Made by a program: the position numbers and the translations under genes | The notes under the pieces: model-generated | What the model was told of the DNA's origin: nothing | What the model saw: only the letters and a program-made list of their open reading frames with translations | Database searches by the model: none | Part shown: one piece after another, positions 38,466-46,876 of the stretch | Layout: each line of letters starts with the position of its first letter | Position numbering within the stretch: position 1 is the first letter of the stretch | DNA from: Paracoccaceae bacterium | GTDB taxonomy: Bacteria > Pseudomonadota > Alphaproteobacteria > Rhodobacterales > Rhodobacteraceae | Direction: 5' to 3' | Length of the DNA stretch: 64,000 bases | Assembly: GCA_024642725.1 (NCBI GenBank) | Contig: JAHEAO010000004.1 | Coordinates: 1 to 64,000, forward strand

Positions 38466-39056
38466 ATGCAAGATCGGCGTTCTGTCCTGTTCGGCCTGGC
38501 AGCGATCGGCGCTGCTTCGGTGTTTCCGATGCGCGCTTTCGCGTTCAGCCCTGCCCAGGCCGAGGCGCAAATTACGAAAGTGGTTGCCGATATCACGTCG
38601 ATCATCAACAGCGGTAAGCCGGTTTCGTCGATGATCGGCAGTTTTGAACGGCTCTTTGCGACCTATGCCGACGTGCCGCGCGTGGCGCAGCTGGTTCTTG
38701 GTGCCGACAATCGCCGTGCAACGCCCGCCGAACGGACCGCCTTCGCGAAATCATTTCAGGGTTATATGGCGCGCAAGTACGGCAAGCGTTTCCGTGAATT
38801 CATCGGCGGCAAGATCACCGTGAACAAGACGCGCACGGTCAAGACTTATTACGAAGTGGTCACAACCGCGCAGACCGCACAATGGGCACCCTACGAAGTG
38901 ATCTTCGTCGTCGCGAACACAAACGGACGGTTCATCGATATCGTGATCGAAGGCATAAGCCTTATAAAGGCCGAGCGCACGGAGATCGGCGCCATGCTGG
39001 ACCGGCGCGGCGGCAATATTAGCCAGATGATCGAAGATTTGCAGAAAGCGGGCTGA
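38466..39056 (+). CDS. mlaC: MlaC-family phospholipid-binding protein
   Basis: A 196-residue periplasmic carrier that would take phospholipids from MlaA. RRSVLFGLAAIGAASVFPMRAFA is a signal peptide with an RR pair, possibly Tat-type. Family segments include VVADITSIINSGKP, FERLFATYADVPRVAQLVLG, YMARKYGKRFREFIGGKITV and GISLIKAERTEIGAML (Tgt2/MlaC). The start at 38466 lies 1 bp after the mlaA stop; an ATG at 38448 would overlap mlaA and add six residues. mlaFED are not in the window. Confidence 0.9.
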   Translation: MQDRRSVLFGLAAIGAASVFPMRAFAFSPAQAEAQITKVVADITSIINSGKPVSSMIGSFERLFATYADVPRVAQLVLGADNRRATPAERTAFAKSFQGYMARKYGKRFREFIGGKITVNKTRTVKTYYEVVTTAQTAQWAPYEVIFVVANTNGRFIDIVIEGISLIKAERTEIGAMLDRRGGNISQMIEDLQKAG

Positions 39057-39068
39057 TCCCGGGCCGAT

Positions 39069-39176
39069 TCAGGCCTGGGAATCATCCATGCAGTAGGCAA
39101 CCGCGGAAAGTGCAAAAAGCAGAAATTCCGGTGACATCAGAAGTGTGGTGAAAACCGGTTGCAGCAGAAATTCCAA
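39069..39176 (-). CDS. Possible 35-residue hydrophobic mini-protein
   Basis: The frame encodes MEFLLQPVFTTLLMSPEFLLFALSAVAYCMDDSQA, starting with TTG at 39176 and preceded by AAGGAAG with a 7-bp spacer. The product has two short hydrophobic helices and an acidic tail and could be a membrane-bound small protein. The upstream leader (39198-39275) contains two long hairpins. I know no homologue; short ORFs of this size can occur by chance, so this is a candidate only. Confidence 0.4.
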   Translation of the reverse strand: MEFLLQPVFTTLLMSPEFLLFALSAVAYCMDDSQA

Positions 39177-39676
39177 GATCGTTCTTCCTTTTTCAGGTTC
39201 GCGAACTGGCTGGTGAGTCAGCCGGATGGTCTTTCGACCAGTCCGGCTGATCGGGAGGCATCGGCACGTCCCGATGATCCCATCACACAACTTGTTACTC
39301 GAACACTCGTTATACTCAGTTTGTACTTAAGAACTCGTTACCGAAGCACTGACGCTGTTATGGCCCTCTGTTTGTGACCCGGATTTGACGCCATCAGGAT
39401 GGAAAAGGGCGAAATCTGTCCGAGAATTTTCTCTGCTCAATCGGAAGGTTCTTGGCTCCGTGCCACGTGGGGAAACAATGCTGCCGCCAGATCACTGAAA
39501 AGCGGGCCGGGACAGTGCTGAGCCCGCCGATTGTTGCGCCGGGGACGACAAGCATACAACCTCTACGCGATAACGAAATATGGCCGTAGCGCCCTATTCC
39601 CATTGTTTCGTTTGGGAAACAGTGTGTTGCAGGGCTATCGACGAAAGAATGGCCGGGAAACCCTGCAAACCGTGGC
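39177..39676. other. 500-bp intergenic region before PBP1A with inverted repeats
   Basis: No convincing gene lies here. It holds GTTCGCGAAC (39198-39207) and a strong hairpin at 39218-39250: TCAGCCGGA/TCCGGCTGA plus TGGTC/GACCA, loop TTTC and one bulged G. A second hairpin lies at 39250-39275 (ATCGGGA/TCCCGAT). Two direct repeats contain ACTCGTTA at 39305-39312 and 39333-39340. The right half should include the promoter of the leftward mini-ORF and the 3' side of PBP1A; the remainder looks featureless. Confidence 0.5.
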
Positions 39677-41851
39677 TCAGTTCTTGCCGAAGATCGCTCC
39701 CAGAACGTCCAGTAGAATGTTCTCGGCATCTCTGTCGTTTCTGTTTTTCCGATTCTGGCCGCCGTTCTTGTTGTCCTGCCAGCGCTCCGAAGTCTGCACT
39801 TCGGGCGGGGCGGCGGGGCGGATCATCGGCAAGGGACGCGCCGGCAGGCCTTCGTGCACGCGCACCATGACCTCATGCCATATCTCGGCGGGCAGGCCGC
39901 TACCGGTGACCCCCGAAAGCGGCCGGTTGTCGTCATATCCCATCCAGACGCCGGTCACGTAGTCAGCCGTGAAACCCAGGAACCACGCGTCGCGCGCGGC
40001 CTGCGTGGTGCCGGTCTTGCCTGCCGCCTCGCGGTCGGCAAGCTTGGCGCGGACACCGGTGCCACTATCGACGACCTGGTTCATCATGTAGATCAATTGC
40101 TCAGCAGCCTGTGGCGTAATCACTCGTTCGCCCATACCGCCGTCTTGCCCCATCAAGACCGTGTTGTCTCCCTGCAGCCGCAGTTCGGTCATCCCGTAGG
40201 GCTCCACGCTTGATCCGCCGTTCAGGATGCCGGCATAGGCGCCCGTCATCTCGATAAGCGTCGATTCGGAAGCTCCCAGCGCGAGCGCCGGGCCCGGCGC
40301 CAGTTCGCCCTTGAGCCCGAAGCCTTCGGCAATTGCCCGCACCTTGTCGGGGCCGACGAACTCGGCCACCTTGACTGCCGGGATATTATAGGACCGCTTG
40401 AGCGCCTCGGTAAGTGTAACCCGCCCGTGATATTCGTGATCATAGTTCGATGGCGACCACGGGCCGGAGCCGGGGATGTTGATCGTCAGGGGTTCATCCA
40501 CCACCGTGTCGGCATAGCTATAGCCCAGATCCAGGGCCGTGGCGTAGACGAAGGGCTTGAAGCTCGACCCGGTCTGACGGTTGGCTTGGATGGCGCGGTT
40601 GAACTGCCCTGCAACACCCTTGAACTTGCGCCCGCCGACCATCGCGCGCACCGCGCCGTCAGCCGACATCACCACGATCGCGGCCTGTGCTTCCGACCCT
40701 TCCTTGACCTTGGTGTCAAAGATCGTCTGCAAAGCGTCTTCAGCCGCTTTCTGGATGCGCTGGTCGAAGGTGGTCTTCAGGATCACGTCCTCGGTCGTGT
40801 CGTTGGTCAGGAAATTCGGGCCGCTGTCCATCACCCAATCCGCAAAATAGCCACCGGCGCGCGCCTCGGCGGCCTCTGACAGCTGGGCCGGATGGGCACG
40901 GGCGTTGTCGGCCTCGGCCGCGGTCAGATAGCCCTGATCCTCCATCAGCCCGATGATGACGCTGGCGCGGTCCTGGCTGCGCTGCAGGTCCGCCGTTGGC
41001 GCAAAGCGTGACGGGGCCGTCAGAAGCCCTGCCAGCATCGCCCCTTCCGCCGGTCCGACCTCGGCTGCCGATTTGCCGAAATAGCGCTGGCTCGCGGCCT
41101 CGAAGCCGCGCGATCCGGCACCCAGATAGGCGCGGTTCAGGTAGATCGTCAGAATCTCGTCCTTGGTATACTTTGCCTCCATTGCCATCGCGTAGATGGC
41201 TTCCTTGGCCTTGCGCCAGATTGATCCGGCACGGCAGTCGGCCTCGTACTCGGCCTCGGTCTTCCAGACGGCAGGGTCATAAGGCACCCCAAAGCACAAG
41301 AGCTTGGCTGTCTGCTGCGTTATCGTCGATCCGCCATTGCCCGACAACGGCCCCCGGCCTTCGCGCATGTTGATGCGGATGGCGCTGGCCACACCGCGCG
41401 GGCTCACCCCGAAATGCCAGTAAAAGCGTTTGTCCTCGGTGGCGACCACCGCGTTGCGCAGGTCCTCCGAGACCGTATCGGCAGTGATATAGCCGCCGAA
41501 CTGTTCGCCGCGCCATGCGAAAACCTTGCCGTCCCGGTCCAGAAGGGTCACCGAACCGCGCTGACGCGCGTCGAGCAGTTCTCCGACGGGCGGCAGGGTC
41601 AGGTAATAATAGCCGATCGCCAGAGTCAGCAGGATACCCCCCAGCACGGCGCTGCGCCAGGTGATCCACCAGACCAGGCGGGTGAACCAGCCGATGATGC
41701 CGAAGAAAATCCGTGCAAAGATGTTGCGGCGCGGCTTCGCGGCCCGCCGGGTCCGCGCCTTGCGCGCAGGCTTCTTGGGCGGCGGCTTTGCCGCCTTTTG
41801 ATAGCGCCGCTCCGCGACCAAAGGCGGCCGCTTCTTACCATTTCCACTCAT
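39677..41851 (-). CDS. Class A penicillin-binding protein 1A
   Basis: A 724-residue bifunctional murein polymerase. After a basic cytoplasmic N-terminus and one membrane helix (AVLGGILLTLAIGYYYL), the GT51 glycosyltransferase domain has ATEDKRFYWHFGVSPRGVASAIRINM and GGSTITQQTAK. The transpeptidase has SSFK (SxxK), SYN (SxN) and KTGTT (KTG-T). The C-terminus is rich in Asp/Asn/Lys. It polymerises glycan strands and crosslinks them at the inner membrane. The mrcA-like symbol is not assigned because the family has several paralogues. Confidence 0.95.
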   Translation of the reverse strand: MSGNGKKRPPLVAERRYQKAAKPPPKKPARKARTRRAAKPRRNIFARIFFGIIGWFTRLVWWITWRSAVLGGILLTLAIGYYYLTLPPVGELLDARQRGSVTLLDRDGKVFAWRGEQFGGYITADTVSEDLRNAVVATEDKRFYWHFGVSPRGVASAIRINMREGRGPLSGNGGSTITQQTAKLLCFGVPYDPAVWKTEAEYEADCRAGSIWRKAKEAIYAMAMEAKYTKDEILTIYLNRAYLGAGSRGFEAASQRYFGKSAAEVGPAEGAMLAGLLTAPSRFAPTADLQRSQDRASVIIGLMEDQGYLTAAEADNARAHPAQLSEAAEARAGGYFADWVMDSGPNFLTNDTTEDVILKTTFDQRIQKAAEDALQTIFDTKVKEGSEAQAAIVVMSADGAVRAMVGGRKFKGVAGQFNRAIQANRQTGSSFKPFVYATALDLGYSYADTVVDEPLTINIPGSGPWSPSNYDHEYHGRVTLTEALKRSYNIPAVKVAEFVGPDKVRAIAEGFGLKGELAPGPALALGASESTLIEMTGAYAGILNGGSSVEPYGMTELRLQGDNTVLMGQDGGMGERVITPQAAEQLIYMMNQVVDSGTGVRAKLADREAAGKTGTTQAARDAWFLGFTADYVTGVWMGYDDNRPLSGVTGSGLPAEIWHEVMVRVHEGLPARPLPMIRPAAPPEVQTSERWQDNKNGGQNRKNRNDRDAENILLDVLGAIFGKN

Positions 41852-41975
41852 TGCTCGGGTTCCGCCGCCTGTATTTTTGGCAAGAGTATCCTGTCCGGTC
41901 GGAATTGTGGAGCGTCTTCGATTCGAATTGACGCTTTAATGATATGCTTAAATTTTATGCAAAAGCGCAGATTTG

Positions 41976-41990
41976 TGCAAAAATTGTGCA
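41976..41990. promoter_or_regulatory. TGCA-type dyad in the glnK promoter region
   Basis: TGCAAAAATTGTGCA lies about 115 bp before glnK, with more GCA-containing elements just upstream (41958-41980). Arms TGCAAAA and TTGTGCA are imperfect complements. The layout recalls NtrC enhancer sites, which would fit nitrogen control, but the core is two bases shorter than the usual consensus. No good sigma-54 -24/-12 box was seen. Confidence 0.3.
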
Positions 41991-42104
41991 ATGCTGCCAT
42001 TTTTTCCCGCGTTTGGCAGCGCGTTTCTCTGTCAAATGCTGCGACGCGGCGCAAGTCTTTGCCTGCAGGCCTGAGGGCCACCTGCCACATGGAAGGGGAA
42101 ACAC

Positions 42105-42443
42105 GTGAAATTGGTAATCGCAGCAATCAAGCCGTTCAAACTGGAAGAGGTGCGCGAAGCTCTCACCGGAATCGGCGTGCGCGGAATGATGGTCACAGAG
42201 ATAAAGGGCTTCGGCTCTCAGTCGGGCCATACAGAGATCTATCGCGGCGCTGAATACGCCGTGAACTTCGTACCGAAGGTCAAACTCGAAATCGTCGTCG
42301 CCGATGGCATGGCCGACGAAGTTGTCGAGACGATCACGCGAACCGCCAAGACCGACAAGATCGGCGACGGCAAGATATTCGTCCTTGATGTGGAAGCCGC
42401 CGTTCGCGTCCGCACGGGCGAATCCAATGACGAAGCGCTTTAG
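42105..42443 (+). CDS. glnK: Nitrogen regulatory protein P-II (GlnK type)
   Basis: A 112-residue trimeric signal protein that senses ATP, 2-oxoglutarate and uridylylation and inhibits AmtB when nitrogen is plentiful. The T-loop has Y51 in YRGAEYAVNF, the uridylylation target. The C-terminus FVLDVEAAVRVRTGESNDEAL is complete. It starts with GTG after a GGAAGGGGAA box and sits 23 bp before amtB, the usual glnK-amtB pair. Confidence 0.97.
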   Translation: MKLVIAAIKPFKLEEVREALTGIGVRGMMVTEIKGFGSQSGHTEIYRGAEYAVNFVPKVKLEIVVADGMADEVVETITRTAKTDKIGDGKIFVLDVEAAVRVRTGESNDEAL

Positions 42444-42466
42444 GCGCCAGACACCAAACGAGAGAG

Positions 42467-43798
42467 ATGAAAATGTCCAGAATTTCAAAAATTATGGGTC
42501 TGACCGCCGCAGCATCGGCGCTCGCCCTTCCGGCATTCGCACAAGATGCGGCCGCCGCCGAGCCGATCATGGATAAGGGCGATGTCGCCTGGATGATGGT
42601 GTCGACGTTGCTCGTCCTCCTGATGATCCTGCCCGGACTTGCATTGTTCTACGGCGGGCTCGTCCGTACCAAGAACATGCTTTCGGTTCTGATGCAGTGC
42701 ACCGTCATCACCGCGCTCGTCATGGTGATCTGGGTGGTATACGGTTATTCCTTCGCCTTCGGCGGCGGCACCAGCCCCTATTGGGGTGGCCTGGGCAAGG
42801 TCTTCCTGGCCGGCGTCACCATGGATTCGATGGCCGCGACTTTCACCGATGGTGTTGTCATACCGGAATTCGTCTTCATCGCCTTCCAGATGACCTTTGC
42901 CGCGATTACCCCGGCCCTGATCGTCGGTGCCTTCGCCGAACGCATCAAGTTCTCTGCCGTGCTTCTTTTCGTGGCGCTCTGGGTGACCTTCGTCTACTTC
43001 CCGGTCGCGCATATGGTCTGGGACAGTGCGGGCCTGATCTTCAACCTCGGCGCGCTCGACTTTGCCGGCGGCACGGTGGTGCATATCAACGCGGGCATTG
43101 CTGCCCTTGTCGGCTCGATCATGGTCGGCAAGCGTATCGGTCTGGGCAAGGATATGATGGCCCCGCATTCGATGACCTTGACCATGGTCGGCGCGTCGTT
43201 GCTCTGGGTTGGCTGGTTCGGCTTCAATGCCGGTTCCAACCTCGAAGCCAATGGCGGCGCCGGGCTTGCGATGATCAACACATTCACGGCAACGGCTGGC
43301 GCAATCCTCGCCTGGTGCGCGATCGAGGTAATGTCACGCGGCAAGGCCTCGATGCTGGGGGCGGCCTCGGGCATGGTTGCGGGTCTTGTCGCCGTCACCC
43401 CGGCTGCCGGTTCGGTCGGTCCGGTCGGAGCCATCGTTCTTGGCGGCATCGCCTCGGCGGGATGCTATTTCTTCGTCGCGGTCGTGAAGAACAAGTTCGG
43501 CTATGACGACAGCCTTGACGTCTTTGGTGTGCATGGCATCGGCGGCATCATCGGCGCTGTCGGCACCGGTATCTTCACTGCGCCGGGACTTGGCGGAACA
43601 GGTGGCGACGACTATTCGCTGGTCGGCCAGACCTGGATCCAGATTGAAGCGGTGGTGATCACGATCGTCTGGTGCGCAATCGGTTCGTTCATTCTCTACA
43701 AGCTGGTCGACATGATGGTTGGTCTGCGGGTTGATGAAAGCTCGGAACGTCAGGGTCTTGACCTTACCTCGCATGGCGAAGCTGCTTACCACAGTTGA
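42467..43798 (+). CDS. amtB: Ammonium transporter AmtB
   Basis: A 443-residue trimeric channel for ammonium uptake with a cleavable signal peptide (MSRISKIMGLTAAASALALPAFAQ) and 11 membrane helices. The twin-His pore residues appear in FVYFPVAHMVWDSAGL and DVFGVHGIGGIIGAVGTGIF; the LFYGGLVRTKNMLS segment is the family signature. Its partner glnK is directly upstream, and a strong hairpin with a T-rich tail follows. ATG 42473 is an alternative start. Confidence 0.97.
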   Translation: MKMSRISKIMGLTAAASALALPAFAQDAAAAEPIMDKGDVAWMMVSTLLVLLMILPGLALFYGGLVRTKNMLSVLMQCTVITALVMVIWVVYGYSFAFGGGTSPYWGGLGKVFLAGVTMDSMAATFTDGVVIPEFVFIAFQMTFAAITPALIVGAFAERIKFSAVLLFVALWVTFVYFPVAHMVWDSAGLIFNLGALDFAGGTVVHINAGIAALVGSIMVGKRIGLGKDMMAPHSMTLTMVGASLLWVGWFGFNAGSNLEANGGAGLAMINTFTATAGAILAWCAIEVMSRGKASMLGAASGMVAGLVAVTPAAGSVGPVGAIVLGGIASAGCYFFVAVVKNKFGYDDSLDVFGVHGIGGIIGAVGTGIFTAPGLGGTGGDDYSLVGQTWIQIEAVVITIVWCAIGSFILYKLVDMMVGLRVDESSERQGLDLTSHGEAAYHS

Positions 43799-43822
43799 TC
43801 CGTCCATCCCTCTGATTGGCTG

Positions 43823-43853
43823 GGGCCGCCGGTATTGTCCGGCGGCCCGATTT
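43823..43853 (+). terminator. Rho-independent-like terminator after amtB
   Basis: A 10-bp perfect stem GGGCCGCCGG/CCGGCGGCCC (43823-43832 with 43839-43848, loop TATTGT) is followed by GATTTC. It begins 25 bp after the amtB stop, close to the 3' end of the convergent oxidoreductase gene. Confidence 0.7.
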
Positions 43854-44842
43854 CATTGAGGCACAGGTTGGCCACTCGCCTCATCACCGACGACGATCAC
43901 CACGCCGCCGCGCTTATGACGACTCTCGACTCTTCGGTGCGCGTCCGCGGTCTGTTCCAGCGGGAAGCGCGCGTCGATCACCGGGCGGAGGGTCCCCTGT
44001 GCCAGCAGTCCGGCCAGGTAGTCCAGGTCGTCCTGACTGTCTCCGGAAACTCCGACCTTCACCCTCCCGCGTTCGGTAATCAACGCCTGCGCGATTTCCC
44101 GCAGCCCGAACTCGATCGGCAGGTAGATGCCTTGCGCGGTCAGCACCCGCTTGACCGTGGCAAAGCGCGTCTTGCCGACGGTGTCAAAGACCAGATCCCA
44201 GTGCTTGCCGCTCTTGGTGAAATCCTCACGCGTGTAATCGATGACGTGATCCGCGCCCAGATCGCGCAGCAGGTCAAGATTGCCGGTGCTCGCCACTGCG
44301 GTCACCTCGGCGCCGAAATGCTTGGCCAACTGCACTGCGAAAACCCCGACGCCGCCGGACGCGCCGTTGATCAGCACTTTCTGGCCCGGCCCAACCTTGG
44401 CATAGTCGCGCAAGAAGACCAGCGCCGACAAGGCGCCGAACGGCACGGTGGCGGCTTCGTCATAGCCCAACGCCCCAGGCTTGGCTGCAACGGCCGCGTC
44501 TTCCCGGATCGCGAGGTATTCTGCATGCGCGCCGCGCGGCGCGAGGCCAAAAACTGCATCGCCGCCCTTGAACCGGGTCACGCCCTGACCCCTCGCCACG
44601 ACACGCCCGGCAAATTCCATGCCCGTCACCTTGTGTCGGGGGCGGAACAGCCCGAACATGACCCGCCCCGGCAGCCAGGCATAGCCGGGGAAGGCAGCGG
44701 CCCGAATGCGCCAGTCGGCGGTCGTCACGGAACTTGCATAGACCCTGATCAGGACCTCATTGTCGCCAATATCCGGCCGGTCGACCGCGCCGATCTTCAG
44801 CGCTTCCGCAGCCCCGTATCTTTCGTGAATGACGGCTTTCAT
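43853..44842 (-). CDS. NAD(P)-dependent alcohol dehydrogenase / quinone-oxidoreductase-like MDR protein
   Basis: A 329-residue medium-chain reductase without the catalytic zinc ligands of classical ADHs: the ASSVTTADWRIRAAA N-terminus and the coenzyme loop VLINGASGGVGVFAVQLAKHFGAEVTAV are those of the QOR/ZTA1 group. It should reduce quinones or enones with NAD(P)H. ATG 44842 (MKAVIHERYG) follows GAGGGA; the ORF extends 15 residues upstream but without support. It diverges from the LysR gene at 44941, a classical regulator-target layout. Confidence 0.88.
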   Translation of the reverse strand: MKAVIHERYGAAEALKIGAVDRPDIGDNEVLIRVYASSVTTADWRIRAAAFPGYAWLPGRVMFGLFRPRHKVTGMEFAGRVVARGQGVTRFKGGDAVFGLAPRGAHAEYLAIREDAAVAAKPGALGYDEAATVPFGALSALVFLRDYAKVGPGQKVLINGASGGVGVFAVQLAKHFGAEVTAVASTGNLDLLRDLGADHVIDYTREDFTKSGKHWDLVFDTVGKTRFATVKRVLTAQGIYLPIEFGLREIAQALITERGRVKVGVSGDSQDDLDYLAGLLAQGTLRPVIDARFPLEQTADAHRRVESRHKRGGVVIVVGDEASGQPVPQ

Positions 44843-44919
44843 GGTTTCATTCCCTCGTGATTTTCTGACTGCCATCGGAATACCCATGCGCCAATACCAA
44901 TGAAATTGACTAAATCCGT

Positions 44920-44931
44920 CATAGTGCTATG
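44920..44931. promoter_or_regulatory. CATAG-TG-CTATG dyad between the oxidoreductase and LysR genes
   Basis: This short dyad lies between the divergent start codons and overlaps the upstream ATG candidate (44929) of the LysR gene. It may be part of a LysR-type binding site that controls both genes. The arms are only 5 bp. Confidence 0.25.
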
Positions 44932-44940
44932 CGTTTTTGC

Positions 44941-45837
44941 ATGGATTGGCGATCTGTAAACTTCGACTGGAACCGGGCCCGTGCGTTCCTTGTTACCGCG
45001 GAAGAAGGCTCTTTGTCTGCCGCCGCCCGCGCCCTTGGCATGGCGCAGCCAACGCTGGGGCGTCAGGTCTCGGCGCTCGAAGACGAACTTGGGGTGGTGC
45101 TTTTCGAACGCGTCGGCAAGGGGCTTGCGCTTACACCAAATGGTCTTGATCTTCTTGATCATGTGCGCGCCATGGGCGAGGCCGCCGGGCGCGTGTCGCT
45201 GACTGCCGGCGGGCAGGCGCAGTCGATCGAGGGTAATATCTGTGTCACGGCCAGCGAGATTTACGCAGCCTACCTGCTGCCGCCCATCGTAGCGAAACTG
45301 CGGCTCGAGGCCCCCGGCATCGAAATCGAAATTGTCGCCTCCAACTCAGCCATCGATCTGCGGCGGCGCGAAGCCGACATAGCCATCCGGAATTTCCGCC
45401 CGACACAGCCTGACCTGATCGCGAAGAAGATCAGGGATGATCGTGCCCGGCTCTATGCCGCCGCCGATTATCTTGACCGGCTTGGCAACCCGGCAACGCC
45501 GCAGGACCTCTCGCGGGCGGATTTCATCGGCTTTGACACGACCGGGACGATGATCGAGGGCCTGAACCGGCTTGGGTTGTCGCTCACCCGGCGCAATTTC
45601 CCGGTGCTGACGACAAACCACCTTGTGCATTGGGAACTGGTCAAACAGGGCGTCGGTATCGGCGTCTTTCCCGAGGCAATCGCGGAATCCGAGCCCACCA
45701 TCCGAGAGGTCCTGCCCGGGCTTGATCCGATGATCTTTCCGATCTGGCTGACCGCGCACCGGGAACTGAACACCAGCCGCAGGGTGCGGATGGTGTTCGA
45801 TTTTCTTGCGGAAGAACTCGCGGCCGTCAAGAAATGA
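44941..45837 (+). CDS. LysR-family transcriptional regulator
   Basis: A 298-residue regulator with an N-terminal HTH (FLVTAEEGSLSAAARALGMAQPTLGRQVSALEDELGVVLFERVGKGLALTPNG) and the LysR effector domain (LLPPIVAKLRLEAPGIEIEIVASN; LVKQGVGIGVFPEAIAESEP). It probably controls the divergent oxidoreductase, by position. An ATG at 44929 would add four residues; neither start has a strong Shine-Dalgarno. Confidence 0.9.
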   Translation: MDWRSVNFDWNRARAFLVTAEEGSLSAAARALGMAQPTLGRQVSALEDELGVVLFERVGKGLALTPNGLDLLDHVRAMGEAAGRVSLTAGGQAQSIEGNICVTASEIYAAYLLPPIVAKLRLEAPGIEIEIVASNSAIDLRRREADIAIRNFRPTQPDLIAKKIRDDRARLYAAADYLDRLGNPATPQDLSRADFIGFDTTGTMIEGLNRLGLSLTRRNFPVLTTNHLVHWELVKQGVGIGVFPEAIAESEPTIREVLPGLDPMIFPIWLTAHRELNTSRRVRMVFDFLAEELAAVKK

Positions 45838-45968
45838 GCGTCCCAAGAAGTTTTTAATGCCGAAACCATCGAAACACTCTGGGCAAGTTTCTTCTGATCT
45901 GTATCCTTGTTTCGTAGGCTCCGAGGTCAACCATGTCGGCGCAAGAAAAACCTTTGGGGGGTAATCCA

Positions 45969-46784
45969 GTGAAAATTCGTCAACTGAAATTAATTCGGCG
46001 CACCGTTGCGATGGGCCTTTCGGTCTTGGCAGCTTCTTCTGGCAGTGTCGCTTTTGCACAAAGCTCGCAGACGCAGGAACTAGCCAAATCACTCTCCAAC
46101 CCCGTCGCCGCGCTCATCTCTGTCCCGCTACAATTGAACTACGACAGCGGTTTTGGTCCCTTAGACGGGTCTGCGACGGTGCTCAATGTACAGCCCGTGG
46201 TTCCGATCTCGTTAAACGAGAACTGGAACCTGATCTCGCGCACGATCCTTCCGATTCGCAGCCAGACCGACATATTCGGACCCTCGGGAACCCAATCCGG
46301 GCTTGGCGATACTATCCAATCCCTGTTCTTGTCGCCGAAGGCGCCGACAGCCGGGGGGCTGATCTGGGGTGCCGGCCCGGTCTTCCTTATCCCGACCTCG
46401 ACGGAACCGGAACTCGGAGTCGGTGAATGGGGTGGCGGCCCGACTGCGGTTGCTCTGATCCAGAAGGGGCCTTGGACCTTCGGCGGTCTTGCCAACCACA
46501 TCTGGACCTTCGACAGCGACACGGTGAACGCGACCTTCCTGCAGCCCTTCGTCACCTATACGACACCCACGGCATGGACCTACGGGGCGAATCTTGAAAG
46601 CACCTATGATTGGAACGCAGAGGAATGGACGGTGCCGCTCAACCTCTCGGTCGGCAAGATCGTATCCTTCGGGGACCAGTTGGCGTCCGTAACCGCCGGA
46701 GTGGGCTATTATCTGGACAGCCCGGAAAACGGTCCTGACGGCTGGCGCGGTCGGCTGGTGCTGACCTACCTGTTCCCCAAATAG
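45969..46784 (+). CDS. Outer-membrane beta-barrel protein (phenol-pathway MetA/transporter-like)
   Basis: A 271-residue protein with signal peptide ending near AFAQ, followed by repeated amphipathic beta-strand patterns (FGPLDGSATVLNVQPVVPISLNENWNLISRTILPI; GAGPVFLIPTS; WTYGANLESTYDW) and a final aromatic-containing strand, LVLTYLFPK. It resembles the MetA-type phenol degradation family of small barrels, but no exact substrate is known. The GTG at 45969 follows GGGGGG; an ORF start at 45933 is less likely. It is monocistronic. Confidence 0.8.
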   Translation: MKIRQLKLIRRTVAMGLSVLAASSGSVAFAQSSQTQELAKSLSNPVAALISVPLQLNYDSGFGPLDGSATVLNVQPVVPISLNENWNLISRTILPIRSQTDIFGPSGTQSGLGDTIQSLFLSPKAPTAGGLIWGAGPVFLIPTSTEPELGVGEWGGGPTAVALIQKGPWTFGGLANHIWTFDSDTVNATFLQPFVTYTTPTAWTYGANLESTYDWNAEEWTVPLNLSVGKIVSFGDQLASVTAGVGYYLDSPENGPDGWRGRLVLTYLFPK

Positions 46785-46817
46785 CGGCTCCGGGACATAC
46801 CGATCAGCGCGTTATTG

Positions 46818-46872
46818 TTTAAAGAACGCGTTAAACAACGGGCGCAAGCTTTAACGAACGCGTTAAACAACG
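46818..46872. repeat. Tandem repeat with two hairpins between the barrel and aminotransferase genes
   Basis: A 23-bp unit, TTTAA(A/C) followed by GAACGCGTTAAACAACG, occurs at 46818-46840 and 46850-46872 with one mismatch and a 32-bp period. Each copy can also form a stem: TTGTTTAA/TTAAACAA at 46815-46838, and TTTAACG/CGTTAAA at 46850-46867. It lies in the 3' UTR of both convergent genes and may act as a terminator or mRNA-stability element. It lacks a T tract. Confidence 0.6.
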
Positions 46873-46876
46873 CTCG

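Noticed and set aside
39394-39729. 111-residue minus-strand ORF upstream of PBP1A's 3' end
   Set aside because: No Shine-Dalgarno, no family features, and it overlaps the PBP1A C-terminus in another frame.
41852-42104. Sigma-54 promoter before glnK
   Set aside because: A TGGCA is present (around 42013) but no GC element 10 bp after GG; it does not match.
46818-46872. CRISPR array
   Set aside because: Only two copies in a 32-bp period, no spacers or cas genes.
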